Below are positions 44,915 to 56,199 of a stretch of 64,000 bases of DNA, piece after piece. Under the pieces are notes generated by a model. It did not search any database. It saw only the letters and a list, made by a program, of their open reading frames with translations, and had not been told where the DNA came from. The first letter of the stretch is position 1; each line of letters opens with the position of its first letter. The DNA comes from Hyparrhenia diplandra (Eukaryota > Streptophyta > Magnoliopsida > Poales > Poaceae), in contig JADLZK010009028.1 in NCBI GenBank assembly GCA_015847255.1, positions 62,001 through 126,000 on the forward strand, given 5' to 3'. Made by a program: the position numbers and the translations under genes.

Positions 44915-46425
44915 TCACAGCTCTAATACATCTCTAAAGACTATATTTTTTGTGCTCCTTCCAGTGGGGTCGACGTTCTTATTTGTGTTGGCCAAAACCC
45001 ATGTACACTCACGAGAAACACCTCTTGATAATGCTACGTACAACTGTCCATGGGAGAAAACTGGTTCAGGGAGATAAACACCAACATTTGGTATGGTTTG
45101 ACCTTGAGCTTTGTTTATTGTCATTGCAAAACTCAATCTTATTGGGAACTGCTTTCGCTTGAACTTGAATGGCAATGTAAGGTCTTCGGAAGGGGACATG
45201 GGAATCCTTGGTATGAATACTCTAGTTCCTGCATGATCTCCATTAACTATTTCGGCATCAATTGTATTGTTCTGAAATCCTCTAATGACCAACCTTGTGC
45301 CGTTGCAAAGACCATTGTGAGGATCAAGATTACGTAGTAGGATAACAGGACAATCCTTTTTAACCTTAAGCTCATGAGGAGGCAACCCATTAGGTGCAAT
45401 AGAATTTAGAAAATCAAGAGGGTAATTGTTCCTTGTATCATCATCCACTGAATCAAAACTGTAGTATACCTTCTCATTTCCAGGAAATCTCTCAATCATT
45501 ATTGCATTCACTGCATCAACATTCTCATTTGTAGTAGAAAGAATTGCACGTTCACGCATATAATCAGCAGAAGTACAGTTTGCCTTGAGTTTGGGAAACA
45601 CTTTTTCGATAAGGTCGTCAATTGAAGTGTCTTCTGAACTTATTTTGTTTGAATTCTTACTGGAATCTTGCCTCCAGTCCACGATGATATCATCAGGCAA
45701 CTGAATGTAGTTATCACCAAATGTTTTCTCAGTTCCGTTCCCAATTCTTAACAAGTACTCCGCAAACCAACTATCATTTTTAGCTCGCATATTTTGGGTA
45801 AGACGAATCCTTCGTACACTGTCCCATATATATGACTTTAGTAAAGTAGCATCAATGATTTGTGCTCTTGTTCCTCGTATCACAACAGGAAGAACTTGTC
45901 TGAAGTCACCTCCAAACAACATGACCTTACCACCAAAAGGTTGATTGCGACCCATTATATCTCGCAATGTTCTATCGAGTGTTTCGACTGCTTCTCTCTT
46001 TGTCATGGCTACTTCATCCCATATTACCAAGGCAGCCCTGCGAAGCAATTCAGCAGTACCACTTTGCTTTGTAATGCTACACATAGTTTTATTATCTATC
46101 TTTATGGGAATCTTGAAGCGGGAGTGTGCAGTGCGTCCGCCAGGCATGATACTTGCTGCAATACCAAATGTGGCTGTAGCAATTGCTATGTAATTCATGG
46201 AGCGCACCTTAGCAAGCAAAGCCTTATAAAGATATGTCTTGCCAGTTCCTCCTGGTCCATCGACAAAGAATACCTGACCAATATTCTTCTTCACATGATT
46301 CATAATCAAATCGAACGCATCTTGCTGCTCAGCATTTAGTGTTTCTATCATTTTCAAATGATCTTCTTCATATCCAATATTCAATTCTTCTGTAAGCTCT
46401 CTATAATGGTCCCTTGACATGTTAT
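44915..46425 (-). CDS. RepHel last exon: PIF1-like helicase
   Basis: Uninterrupted exon of about 503 codons. Walker A GPGGTGKT (about 46240-46260), Walker B VIWDE (about 46012-46030), GGDFRQVLPV, and near the C-terminus FAMTINKAQGQT and YVALSRG, the ordered motifs of superfamily 1 PIF1 helicases. The intron 46426-46536 has GT-AG borders and joins in phase to the HUH exon (codon GAT shared). The stop is at 44915-44917. Role: 5'-3' unwinding during Helitron transfer in the nucleus. Confidence 0.85.
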
Positions 46426-46536
46426 CTATAAAATCAAATAAAGTGTAAAGGGTCATGCCAAAAATCAAAATGATGAATATGAAGCATCAACCAATGATTA
46501 TTACAAAAATGGGTTTTCTAATAGTTATCAATTTAC

Positions 46537-48157
46537 CTGAGGCATCTATTTCAGGGAGTCCATACTTTGTTATGTCTATGTCTGTACCCATATCTTCAAC
46601 ATGCATATATATATCTCTCAGCACCATTTGTTCAATCATTTTGGAGTTGCAGTTTGAGCGACGATAATCCTCAGACATAGAATCAATATGTTTGTCCCAT
46701 AAAGCTCTAACATTACTACACTCACATAAAACTATGATAGTTGCAAACAACCTCCTTAGAGCACAAGGCATCTTAAATTGTGCAGATTCAGTAAGGCAGT
46801 CATCTAGGCTCTTGTCAGTTTCCACATATCCCAAGGCCTCACAAGCATCTCTAAATGTTGCAAATGTAGTTCCATGTTGACTTCTAAGATGCTCGAATGA
46901 AGTTGCACCCCTCACATGGTTAAGAAGCACACGGAGATAGTATCGCTCTCCTTCAGCGGGATGGGCATACACCAACCTTCCAATCTGATGGCCTTTTTCT
47001 CTGGGTTTCCAAAAGTTTTCTTTCTTCATCCAAGTAAAGTGCTCAGGGAACTCTATATATAAATATTTTTGTGCATCATGATTATGCATGTTTGTGTTGA
47101 AATACTCGGTAAGCATGGACCTCTGAGAGTTAGGATCTTCAACAACATCATTTAGATTATCCCAAACTTTGTAGGCAACCATATGCTTTCCTGGAAGGTG
47201 AACTTGCATTTGTAACACAGAAGGTGACATATCATACAAAGGAAAACCATATAATCTATAGACTGCCTCTATAGCTGTTATACACCTTCCATCTCTATAT
47301 TGTTGTATCTCATTTATCACTTGTGGTTGTCCCGTATTTGTCTGAGCTTGATTTATCGAAGCCGAAACACGGTCGTGGCCCTTAAAAACATACTTGTATA
47401 GATACTTGGCACACTTTATGCTGCTGCAAACTTCTACATTAATATGACAATTATACCTCATTAGAAGGACTGGATTATATGGGACAACCCATCTGTTGTC
47501 CAACCATTCCCTTCTTATTTTCACTTTCTGTCCATCATCTCTCCTTCTATAAATAGGATATGAGTTCTTTCCCTGCAGGGTGGTTTCACAAAAATCACGG
47601 GGATAATTAAAGCGACACTTACCGTCTTTCATGCATGGGCACTTACGGTTTAGGACACCACATGGTCCATGCATCATATGTTTGCACACAAGTTTATGTA
47701 ATTCAGGAAATTTTTTTTGATCAGGAAGCTCTGCCGATATATACTTGTCATAATCATCAGGAGTACGTACTTTGCTCTCGTCTTCCATAACCAAAAGGAA
47801 GTGTTCATGTGGTAATCCCCTTTTTTGAAACTCAGTGACATGTGCCCAAGCAGCAACCTTGCCCAAATGATGTTTTTTAAGTAGGAAATCTTGTAGGTCT
47901 CGTAGCTTTGCTCTATATACTCTTGCCACTATATCTGGACGATCTTGCGGCATTTGTCCAGGCAACAACTGTTCTACTATCTCATCCCAATATGGATTGG
48001 ATGTCATTGTCACAAAAAAATCTGGTTTTCCATATCGAGTAATTAAAGCCATGGCATCCATATACCTTGAGTGCACATCACGATCACTTCCTAGGAAATC
48101 TTTTGATAGCACAATTCTTCGACCAGCTTGTGATGCACGTGCTTCTCCAAAGAACAA
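46537..48157 (-). CDS. RepHel exon: HUH endonuclease (Rep) domain
   Basis: Open for about 540 codons. The segment SRYMDAMALITRYGKPDFF leads into the HUH motif GLPHEHFLL (about 47795-47820), the metal site, and later YLYKYVFKGHD (about 47370-47405), which carries the nicking Tyr pair and the Lys typical of Helitron Rep. A Cys-rich stretch KCPCMKDGKC lies between. Position 48157 is the first Met of the open frame, not a real start: coding sequence belongs to an upstream exon that ends near 48262. Confidence 0.8.
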
Positions 48158-48159
48158 GA

Positions 48160-49440
48160 GTGTCCAAAGGCCCCGTTGAATATATGTGTTAAGATATTAT
48201 AAGTTTCCTTGGGTTTGAAATTAGAGGAAGCAACTTTTAATGTCAAAAAATACTTTTAACCTGGTATAGATCAGCACGAATCAGATTTTGATGAGCTGGT
48301 TTTGAGTACCGCCTAAACGCATTGACTCCACCTTGACATACATATCAACAAGCCCTTTGTTGGAAAAGCCTCCCACCATGAAACATGACATTAAATTCTC
48401 CATCACGAATTTGAAGCCTGAAACATAGATATTCCCTAGCGCTCACGTATCGACGTGACTTTGAAATTTTGCTCATAACAACAATTATATTAAACTTCAT
48501 TCTTCTTTGGGCGGCTAAAACATCTAAAAATAATCATGCTTAAATACAAAAAAAAAAAAACCTTCTTCTTCTTGCACATTTGTATCGAGACATCGTTGAT
48601 CTCAACATGCTCGGGCCTATATAAAAGTAGGAAAATTAGTAATTAGTTGTTAATGAGTTTCTAAGGGTAAATTTTTTAATGCAAACAACAAAATAAAGCA
48701 CCTTTTTGTGAGCGCTTGGTATATTTCCTCTTTGATTTTTTTGCATATGCGTCTTGATATAAAATCTTCTTATCCTCCCATCCTGTTTCACCATTAGGAT
48801 TGAACATAGGATATCCTAATGGATCATAGCATCCATGGTACGGCTGTATATAGTGAGGCTCATTTTCTTTACTGTAAATGATGATGCTTCTCTCAAACCT
48901 TTGTTGTGGGTCATTTCCATCAAACCAAATGGCAGCCACTTGCTCCATGGCAGGTGCATTATATCTTCTTTGGTCAACAGAAATACTTGTATTTAGCTCA
49001 ATAGCATAGCAATCCAGGTTGGTAAGAGTGCCAAGACTTTGAAATGCCTGAACATAAGGATTGTGTTGCATGATGTTCAATATAGTGCGGATCAAATTGG
49101 AGTCAAGGTGTGGTGATCTTTTCATCCTATGATGCATAGTCTCATCTGTGTCATAAAAGTACAACTGCATGTGACGTGGCCCTTTAGAACCAGGCACAAG
49201 TTGATCCAACTTATGATAAATTTGGCCATGAGCTTTAAATGTATATATTCCGTACCCTTTTTGTTGCCAAACTATGATCAATAGAAACCCCCATACTGGT
49301 GAAAGAAAAGTGTGAATTGAAATAACGAATGTTGCTTCTGAAATACTTTGCATCTTTATCAGTTTGACTTGTGAACAATCGATGGAGCTCATCCGGGACC
49401 TCTCGGTATAAATATATTGACTCGTCCATTCCGACAACAA
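48160..49440 (-). pseudogene. RepHel N-terminal domain exons, degenerate
   Basis: An open stretch at 49440-48676 includes YGIYTFKAHGQIYHKL, RHMQLYFYDTD and PYVQAFQSLG, typical of the Helitron-like N-terminal domain that precedes the nuclease. After an intron, 48420-48262 continues with LQIRDGEFNVMFHGGRLFQQ but needs two frame changes before the donor site. 48160-48262 is probably intron. Confidence 0.7.
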
Positions 49441-49628
49441 AATGCAGGACCTTCACCTTCAAACCTCTTTGCACGACAATAAAAACAATCCCCGCACTTT
49501 CTTTAAGACATGATGTGTCTCAGGAAGACCCACATACACAAAGTTATAAGGATCTTGACCATCTGTCCCATGTTCTATAGAAAACTCGTATTGGAAATCT
49601 GCATCCAAAAACAGTTTTAATAACAACA

Positions 49629-49629
49629 A

Positions 49630-49708
<79 letters not shown>
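49629..49708 (+). repeat. (AAT)n microsatellite
   Basis: About 26 perfect trinucleotide units, inside a likely RepHel intron. Confidence 0.95.
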
Positions 49709-50793
49709 TATAAGTCACCTTTATCGTTCAACATTCTAGCTTCATCATCCTCGTAGATGCTAGGCCCATCTTCATACGGGTTCTCTTGATCTAAGTCATT
49801 TTCTGTTAAATTTTTTTACTATTATCATTGACCATGCATTGTATTTTTTAATCTGCAATTATAAAATGGAAATTTTCATACCCTCTATTCCATGCAATGT
49901 GTCTTCTGGTTCCCAAATGCTAGAGTTCAATGCTTCTTGATCAACTTCTTTATGAGTATGACAATTATGGTGAGATACACGTTTCCTAGCACCTAAAAAG
50001 AATGGATTAACCATTGAACATGATTACCATACATGAAATGTTTGACACTACATATATATATAGTTAAAAATATATTAATAACATACCTGACATATTAAGA
50101 GTTGATGGTAACTTTTTTTGGACTTGGCAGCAGCACTCAACTTAGCTCGGTAATTACGTTGATACTCACGTTTTTAGCAAGGATCTCATCTTTCTTATCA
50201 CCCGACATTGCATGTGTATACCTCTTCTTTCGCCATGTGCTTTAGAGTATCTTCATTTTCACAAGAACCTTGATCTAAAAGACTCAAAAATTTACCTTTG
50301 CTAAATGAACAATGCTAATTCCAATGGTTGGAGAGCAAAAACAAAAAAAAATATACCTATATCATCAACTTGGGAAACCAAATCCCATTTCCTCTTACAA
50401 GAGTTTCCTTTATCATCCATTATAGTAGTTGGCAATTCAGATGATGCAATCAATTTGGAAGTCGCAGCCTTGGCTTTTAGACGAGCTCGACGACTACGCT
50501 GGTACTCACATTTTTGTTCCGAAATTCCTCCTTCTTATCATTAGGCAATGCAGCATATCTCTTTCGTTGATACTCACAATTCTTAACCCTACCTTCCTCC
50601 TTCTGAGCTTTGATTTTAGATGAAAGAATCAATCTGGATGCTTCAGCCTCGAATTTCAGACAACCTCGGCGACTACGTTGATATTCACGTTTTTGGCCCG
50701 AACATTGTCCTTCTCATCGCTAGGCAATGCTGCATACCTTTTTCGTTGGTTTTCACGTTTTCTGGCCCGAATTTGCTCCTCCTTGTTAGGCAT

Positions 50794-52062
50794 ACCTACA
50801 CAAACTTTACAGTACTTATTTCATACATTTGACATTCTCAATGTTTTAGCGCTACATATTTACTGCTTGATGCAACTATCCACTATACACAAATCTAATA
50901 TTTTTTATTAAAATAATAATGAAAGTAAAGCATATAGATCATTACAAAATGATCAAGAATAAGTTTCTTCGTGGATTAGTACAGAAATTGGCATTTAGCT
51001 TGTACCCTGTTCGCAAACAGAGAGAGAGAATGAGAGGAAACCTGTTGGCGAGGTCGCACGGGTGTCCTATTTTGGAGGGGGTTGGACGATGCAATGCGAT
51101 GTCGTCCTCAGTTGCCTGGGGTTCCCAAAGATAGCAGCTGTATAAACCCATACAAAAATAGAATGTCATTGATCGATTAGATCACGAAATAGCGGGAGGC
51201 GCAAAAATAGAATGCCATTGATTAGATCAAGGAGCATTAAGGCCGCCCAGGAAGACAAGGACCAGCCTGTCCAGAATGCGGGAGCAGCAGTCCCCAATTG
51301 CTCGCGACCGTCGTCCGTCGAAGATTAGCTGCTGCATGGATTAGTACACCAATTTGTTTATGCATGGATTAGTAGCAGAACTGCCGATTAGTTTCTAATC
51401 TGGTCATCTCGTAGCCGTAAAGCGGCATGCACGCACCGGCAAGGAAAGATGACTTGCTGCCTTCGGTTGCTGGTGCAGTCGCAGATCCTCCACTTCGCTG
51501 CGCCGCCGTGACTTGCCCTATCGCCGGCACGCCAAGGGTGGCCGACTTCCAGCCCAAACCAGGAACGACGGTTTGCTTGTTCCTTGACGACACGCTGTTG
51601 TGGCCTACGGCACGGCTGGCAAAGGAGCGCCTCCGACGACGCCGTCGACGTGCCGCCGCCGTGACTTGGCCTAGCGCCGGCGCGCCAAGGGTGGTCGACG
51701 TTCGGAGTCCGTGCAGTGGCCGCGCGTCGACGGGAGAGATCGGCCGCGTGCGGTGGCTTTGGAAGAGCAGTAGCGCTAGCGGTCGACTCGAAACAGCCGA
51801 AAGGCAGCAAGGCGTCGCGACGTTTCCCACCTTTGCCGGCGATTTGTACGCGCGAGCGGGGCGATGTGTACGCGCGGGCGGGTACACTCGGCGTGCGTGA
51901 AAAAAAGAGCGTGGTTTCGAGCGTGGTTTCGTTCGGTGGAAGGGAGGAACCAAGTTGTTCCATCTGTTCCTGTCTATTTTGTTTGTACGGACCCACAAGT
52001 CATTGACTGTTGGGTAGACAGATTTTTGAGTAACAAAACCTATAGATTTGTCGGCTCATTTA
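50794..52062 (-). other. Helitron 5' leader region, no gene seen
   Basis: GC-rich from about 51240 to 51930 with overlapping open frames lacking recognisable domains. A direct repeat of about 45 bases occurs at 51508 and 51660 ('gccaagggtgg.cgac' in both). It is probably the RepHel promoter and 5' UTR or a captured piece. Confidence 0.45.
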
Positions 52063-52071
52063 TAGTATAGA
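52063..52071 (-). other. Helitron 5' terminus
   Basis: Minus strand TCTATACTA preceded by A (52072 is T on the plus strand). Confidence 0.85.
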
Positions 52072-52277
52072 TTCTTTTTATCACTCAAACACAACATGAC
52101 AAGAGTATACACAAGCAACTAACAAACAAATCACTCTTTCATTAACTTAGCAAAAATTTTATAAAGCCATTTTCTCTCTTTAATTGGATATCAATTAATT
52201 GAATCTTAGTCAATTTTAGGAAAAAAATTCAAATCTTTGATTTTAGTCTAAAATATAAATTTTGGAGTGTTATAACA
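52072..52277 (-). repeat. gypsy LTR remnant, right part
   Basis: AT-rich continuation of 34656-35480, starting TGTTATAACACTCC on the minus strand. Confidence 0.45.
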
Positions 52278-53050
52278 GCAGGGAATCCCCCTAGTGATCA
52301 ACAGAGATGTCGGGGACGAGGGTGGCCATCCTATGTGACCTTCTCCTCTTTTTTTCTCTTTCTTTATCTGATAGCCGTGTAGGTTAATGTAAGTCGGCCC
52401 CTCCCGTCTAGTGGCTCACGGTTCAATGGCAAAGGCCATTGGTTGGGGGGCTCCCACCCAGGGTTCAAATCTTGAGTGCGATACATTATCCTGGATTTAT
52501 TTCAGGATTTTCTGGCGCTATGCATTAAGTGGTAGGCGACGTCCCCGTCGACAGCGAGGCGCCTGTGGTGACTTTGTGAACTTCAAGATTTGCCGGCGCA
52601 GTCCTTCGAAGGTGCTCATAGGGATAGGGTTTGCGTACGTGTGTTCATAGGGGTGAGTGTGCGTGCGAGTTGAGCGTCTGCGTTGTATTGTGTAATCTCA
52701 AAAAAAAAGTCCGCCCCTCCCTTCTTCTATAAAAGGGAAAGCCTAGCCCTAGACTTTGGCAACTGAATCATTCTCGCTCGGCTTCAATCATCCGATATTG
52801 GCATCGAGCCTCAATCAACCCACCTAGAGACCTGGGATCCGTTCTCTCTCAAAAGCTTGTATCCCTTACTACAAGCACCCTTTTGGTGCAAGAGATTACA
52901 TACGCAGCAGCAACTCAACTGGACGTTGGGACATTCCGCCTGAACTAGTATAAATCCTTGTGTCTCTCTTGTACACCATCGTAGCTAGAAGTACTCTTGA
53001 TGCGCACGATCCGATTACTTGTCCGGTGCTTTTGGTACCCACGGTTCCAA
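52278..53050 (+). repeat. LTR-like fragment with TATA box, interrupted by a SINE
   Basis: CTATAAAAGGG at about 52735 followed by a leader and 'actagtataaatccttgtgtctctc' at 52945 resembles a gypsy (Tat-type) LTR promoter half. It seems to end near 53050 at ...GGTTCCAACA. The left end is unclear, so this is only a probable LTR. Confidence 0.4.
52406..52706 (+). mobile_element. SINE, copy 1
   Basis: About 300 bp with a pol III B-box-like GGTTCAAATC at about 52463 and a 3' A-tail (52700-52708). Target duplication AAGTCGGCCCCTCCC (52391-52405) and AAGTCCGCCCCTCCC (52707-52721), one mismatch. Same family as 53380-53683. Confidence 0.85.
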
Positions 53051-53379
53051 CACACGGACAATTAGTCAACTGAAGACACGTGCAGTAAACGCTGTCCATT
53101 TTCTCTGTTACATCCTTCAAACAAGTGTTATAAAGTTTAGTTGCTTTAATCTACCTGTCGATCCAACCTTTACCGGCATAATCCTGAAAGGGCTAATCCT
53201 TTGAATTTAAATTGAGCGCACTCTGCAAACAAGACACTGACGATATCAGGATTTGGAGCAATTCCTCACGGTACTACTGTCTTCTTTGTGGCCACCAAAC
53301 TCAAGCCTTCCGTGAAATTTTGGTGCCATATTCTTGATTTTGTTTACATATTTGGTTCCTACAATCACCACAGGTTTCA

Positions 53380-53683
53380 TTTTTTTTTTTTGAGATTACA
53401 CACAGTACAACGCAGACGCTCAACACGCACGCACACTCACCCCTATGAACACACGTACGCAAACCCTACCCCTATGAGCACCTTCGAAGGACTGAACCGG
53501 CAAATCTTGAAGTTCCGAGGTCACCACTGGCGCCTCGCTATCAACGGGACGTCGCCTACCACTTAATGCACAGCGCCGAAAATCCTGAAATAAATCCAGG
53601 ATAAAGTGTCGCACCCAGGATTTGAACCCTCGGGTGGGAGCCCCCAACCAATGGCCTTTGCCATTGCACCGTGAGCCCCTTTG
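53380..53683 (-). mobile_element. SINE, copy 2
   Basis: Same family as copy 1 in opposite orientation, ending in a T run on the plus strand (A-tail on minus). Perfect 19-bp duplication acaatcaccacaggtttca (53361-53379, 53684-53702). The B box reads GGTTCAAATCC on the minus strand. Confidence 0.9.
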
Positions 53684-53702
53684 ACAATCACCACAGGTTT
53701 CA

Positions 53703-54469
53703 GCATACATAATAATAGTTTCCATGCTGCAGCTCGCTAAAATATAGGTACAGAATAGAGGTATTAAAACTGATCTACGACGCTACCTGATTATGATAAC
53801 ATCTGTTCCCCTTTTGTTATAGATGGATATTTGCTCAGATTATTTGATACAGAATGTCAACTGAAAAAAAAAAGATTGTGTTCTCACATTCAGTTTGGTT
53901 CTTGATTGTACGAACAAATTTCCACAACATCCCATAATCTTTCTTGACAATTTCAGTTGCCACCTACTTATTACCTTATATCTATATTGTTGGCACAATA
54001 TTTTTTCTATGCAAAATTATGCTGAATTTGACTATATGATCCATGATTACATCTATTGAGAGTACCCACTAATATTACATGATGACGTCTATACATTCTT
54101 TCTTATAGAATTCTGGCAAAATTAATTAACACGCGGCAACACGCGAGGTACTGACTAGTTATTCTATTCCTATACTACATTGATATAACATACGGATTTG
54201 AATACTTGGAAAGGGGTAGCTCTTATTTAACGGGTTTAAGAAAGCTCATAGTCAACTCTGCTTCTGACTATAGCAGGTGGAAAACTAGTTTACAAGCAGC
54301 TTCGTAATAGTGCCATTGTTTATTGCAAGATATATATGTTAGGTGACAAAGGACAAAAAGGGGGAGATCTTTTCATGTTTAATTTATGCTTAGGTACTTA
54401 GATAATGTTGCAAGTGTTGTCACTTTGGTATTTTCAACTATTGGTACTTCTTCATGTTAAACAATAATT
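53703..54469. other. no gene seen
   Basis: AT-rich spacer. Nothing recognisable on either strand. Confidence 0.5.
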
Positions 54470-54640
54470 TCATGTTTTATGCTCAAATTCTATGTATATA
54501 TCCAATCATGCTCAAGTTTTGTATATGCTCAAATTCTATACATATGCAATCATTATTCACAATCTTGCTCAAGTTTTTTATATGCTCAAATTCTATGTAT
54601 ATATATATGTGCAATCATTATTCACAGTTCTATGTATACA
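54470..54640 (+). repeat. imperfect tandem repeats, AT-rich
   Basis: 'atgctcaaattctat' occurs three times (about 54479, 54526, 54581) with 'caatcatt.ttcaca' between, units of about 50-65 bases. Confidence 0.75.
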
Positions 54641-54723
54641 TATTATACAGTTATAACTATGTGATACGATACATGTCAGATCTTAGGCTTTAGGGCGTCC
54701 GCAACAATATAGCTAGTATGCTA

Positions 54724-54817
54724 CTTCCCTCCGTTCCTTTGAAAGTGTCATTTCCAGGAAGCGTGTTTATGAGGGGCACGCTACTCAAAAACGTCACTTT
54801 CAAAGGGATGGAAAGAG
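54724..54817. mobile_element. very short Stowaway-like MITE, 94 bp
   Basis: CTTCCCTCCGTTCCTTTGAA and its near inverted copy at the right end (TTCAAAGGGATGGAAAGAG). TA on the left and CA on the right, one mutated base. DNA on both sides ('gcgtccgcaacaatatagct' and 'agctatgttgcatccacg') is itself partly inverted, so it may be nested in another small MITE. Confidence 0.65.
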
Positions 54818-55199
54818 CAGCTATGTTGCATCCACGTCAGCTCAACAGCTAAAAGAAAAGTTCATCCATTCAATGATGCACATTTTTCAAAAGAAGTGGG
54901 TCCATGTAGTAGATATATTTTAATCTCTTCCCAGCATAGTTCAATGGTCATCCAAAAGGTCAAGAGCAAAGAGCAACACAGGCCATTACCGAGGTCACTT
55001 TTCTTCATTTCTGCGCTTCTAGTTGAGGGACGAAACAGTCACTAGTGAGTTGTTTTTTGAACGCCTCTGTCACCACATCAGCTCCAAACCTAACTCCGAT
55101 CCTAGTCAGGTATCTCTACGTAGCTCGTTGATTTTTTATGAAATTTAGCCATTTTTTGAAAAAAAAAATTCAAATGTATCCTCGTTTTTGAAAATATTT
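54818..55199. other. no gene seen
   Basis: Spacer before the MULE end. The exact left border of the MULE was not found here. Confidence 0.4.
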
Positions 55200-55229
55200 G
55201 CACGCCATATTCTTTTTGGTCGCACCAAT

Positions 55230-55455
55230 CCCGGTGGCGCGATTTTTTGCACTATGTCGCGCCACAGCGCCCCGCCACGCTGGCTCCGGGGTTGACCGGC
55301 GCCGGCGGCGTGGCGGGCGTGGGCCCCACCGCGTCGCGCCAAAGTGCATGTGGCGTAACGGGCCCGTTAGGGTTTTGGTTTTGGGCCGCCCGCGGCGCGT
55401 GGGCCCCACCACGTCGCGCCATCGCATCCGGCGCGACGAAGCGGGATTAGGTCGC
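55230..55455. repeat. left subterminal GTCGCGCCA region of the MULE
   Basis: Contains gtcgcgcca at 55256, 55333 and 55414 and the snap-back gtcgcgccatcgcatccggcg at 55414-55434. Corresponding words occur at 63740-64000. Confidence 0.6.
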
Positions 55456-55469
55456 GGGCCCGATTTCTT

Positions 55470-55501
<32 letters not shown>

Positions 55502-56199
55502 CTTCCTCCTCACCTCCGCTCGAACCCCGGGCCGTCGCCCGAGGCCGTCCCCGCTCGTCGCCGCCCCCTCCCCGCTGCTACTCCACTCCGGCCGCCGCCC
55601 CGCCGCCCCGTCCTCCACCGCTGCATAGAACGGTCGGGCGGCGGGATCCGCGCGGGCGCCGGAGATTTGGGCGGCCACGGTGGCGGCGCTGCCTCCGTTC
55701 GCCGGGCGGCGGCCGGTAAGGCCGGTGGCGCCCCAAGGGGTCTCAACACCGGTTTAGGTACTAATCCCTTTCTCGTCCCCCTCCATTTCTTATTTTGTGG
55801 GTTCTTCTTGGTAGTTTTTTGATTAATATGAATTTGTTAGTGATTGAAGCGTTAATTGATACAATGTGGTTCGTAGAATCGGTTTAGGATTCGATTTGGT
55901 CGTGGATTTAACTTAGAGAATGAGTTGCATGAAAGTAGTTCATTGATGCATGCATGGAGGTGTTGGGTTTGATATAATTTCTATTTTCCAATGTGAAATT
56001 ATGAGTGATTAGATTGTTTATTGATGCAATGTGGTTCATGGAAACGGTTTAGGATATTTTTTTTACTGTGGATTTGACCTAGATTAGAATTTACATGAAT
56101 GTAGTTCTTTGATGCATGGAGGTGTTGAGTTTGTTTCTAATATATATTAGCAAGATGGTTGTTGTACTTATAGCCTATTTTTTGCCAAACATTTTGTAG
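55456..56199 (+). promoter_or_regulatory. leader and 5' UTR intron of the MULE transposase gene
   Basis: A CT-rich run (55466-55505) and GC-rich leader are followed by a donor-like GGTTTAG|GTACTAA near 55756 and an acceptor TTTTGTAG immediately before the ATG at 56200. An intron of about 440 bases in the 5' UTR is inferred. Confidence 0.5.

Larger units (their letters stand above)
44915..50793 (-). pseudogene. Helitron RepHel gene, N-terminal exons frameshifted
   Basis: Read leftwards: an N-terminal exon from about 50793 with repeated RKRYAALPxD...EYQRxRR units; small exons near 50268-50095, 49993-49883 and 49803-49720; a zinc-finger region at about 49600-49380 (CxxC...AKRFEGEGPAFCC); the Helitron-like N-terminal domain (49320-48680 and 48420-48262); then the HUH exon and the helicase exon listed separately. 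Single-base frameshifts lie at A-runs near 50690 and 50510, near 50165 and 49475, and at least two at 48300-48350. The protein would initiate rolling-circle transposition by nicking at the element end and unwinding DNA. Exact exon borders in the N-terminal half are approximate. Confidence 0.85.
35481..52071 (-). mobile_element. Helitron, 16.6 kb, both ends present
   Basis: On the minus strand the 5' end is TCTATACTATAAATG, a full match to the plant Helitron TCTMTAYTA start. The 3' end is a 9-bp hairpin (35492-35512), seven spacer bases and CTAG at 35484-35481. The flanks are A and T (no target duplication), as expected for Helitrons. It carries a RepHel gene and a ULP1-like protease gene, both on the minus strand, a GC-rich block (43289-44430) and long AT-rich stretches. 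It interrupts a gypsy LTR (34656-35480 continuing at 52072). Frameshifts in the N-terminal RepHel exons suggest it is no longer autonomous. Confidence 0.85.

Noticed and set aside
52278..53050. Complete solo LTR
   Set aside because: TATA and leader look right, but no TG start with matching 5-bp flanks could be found, so only a fragment is called.
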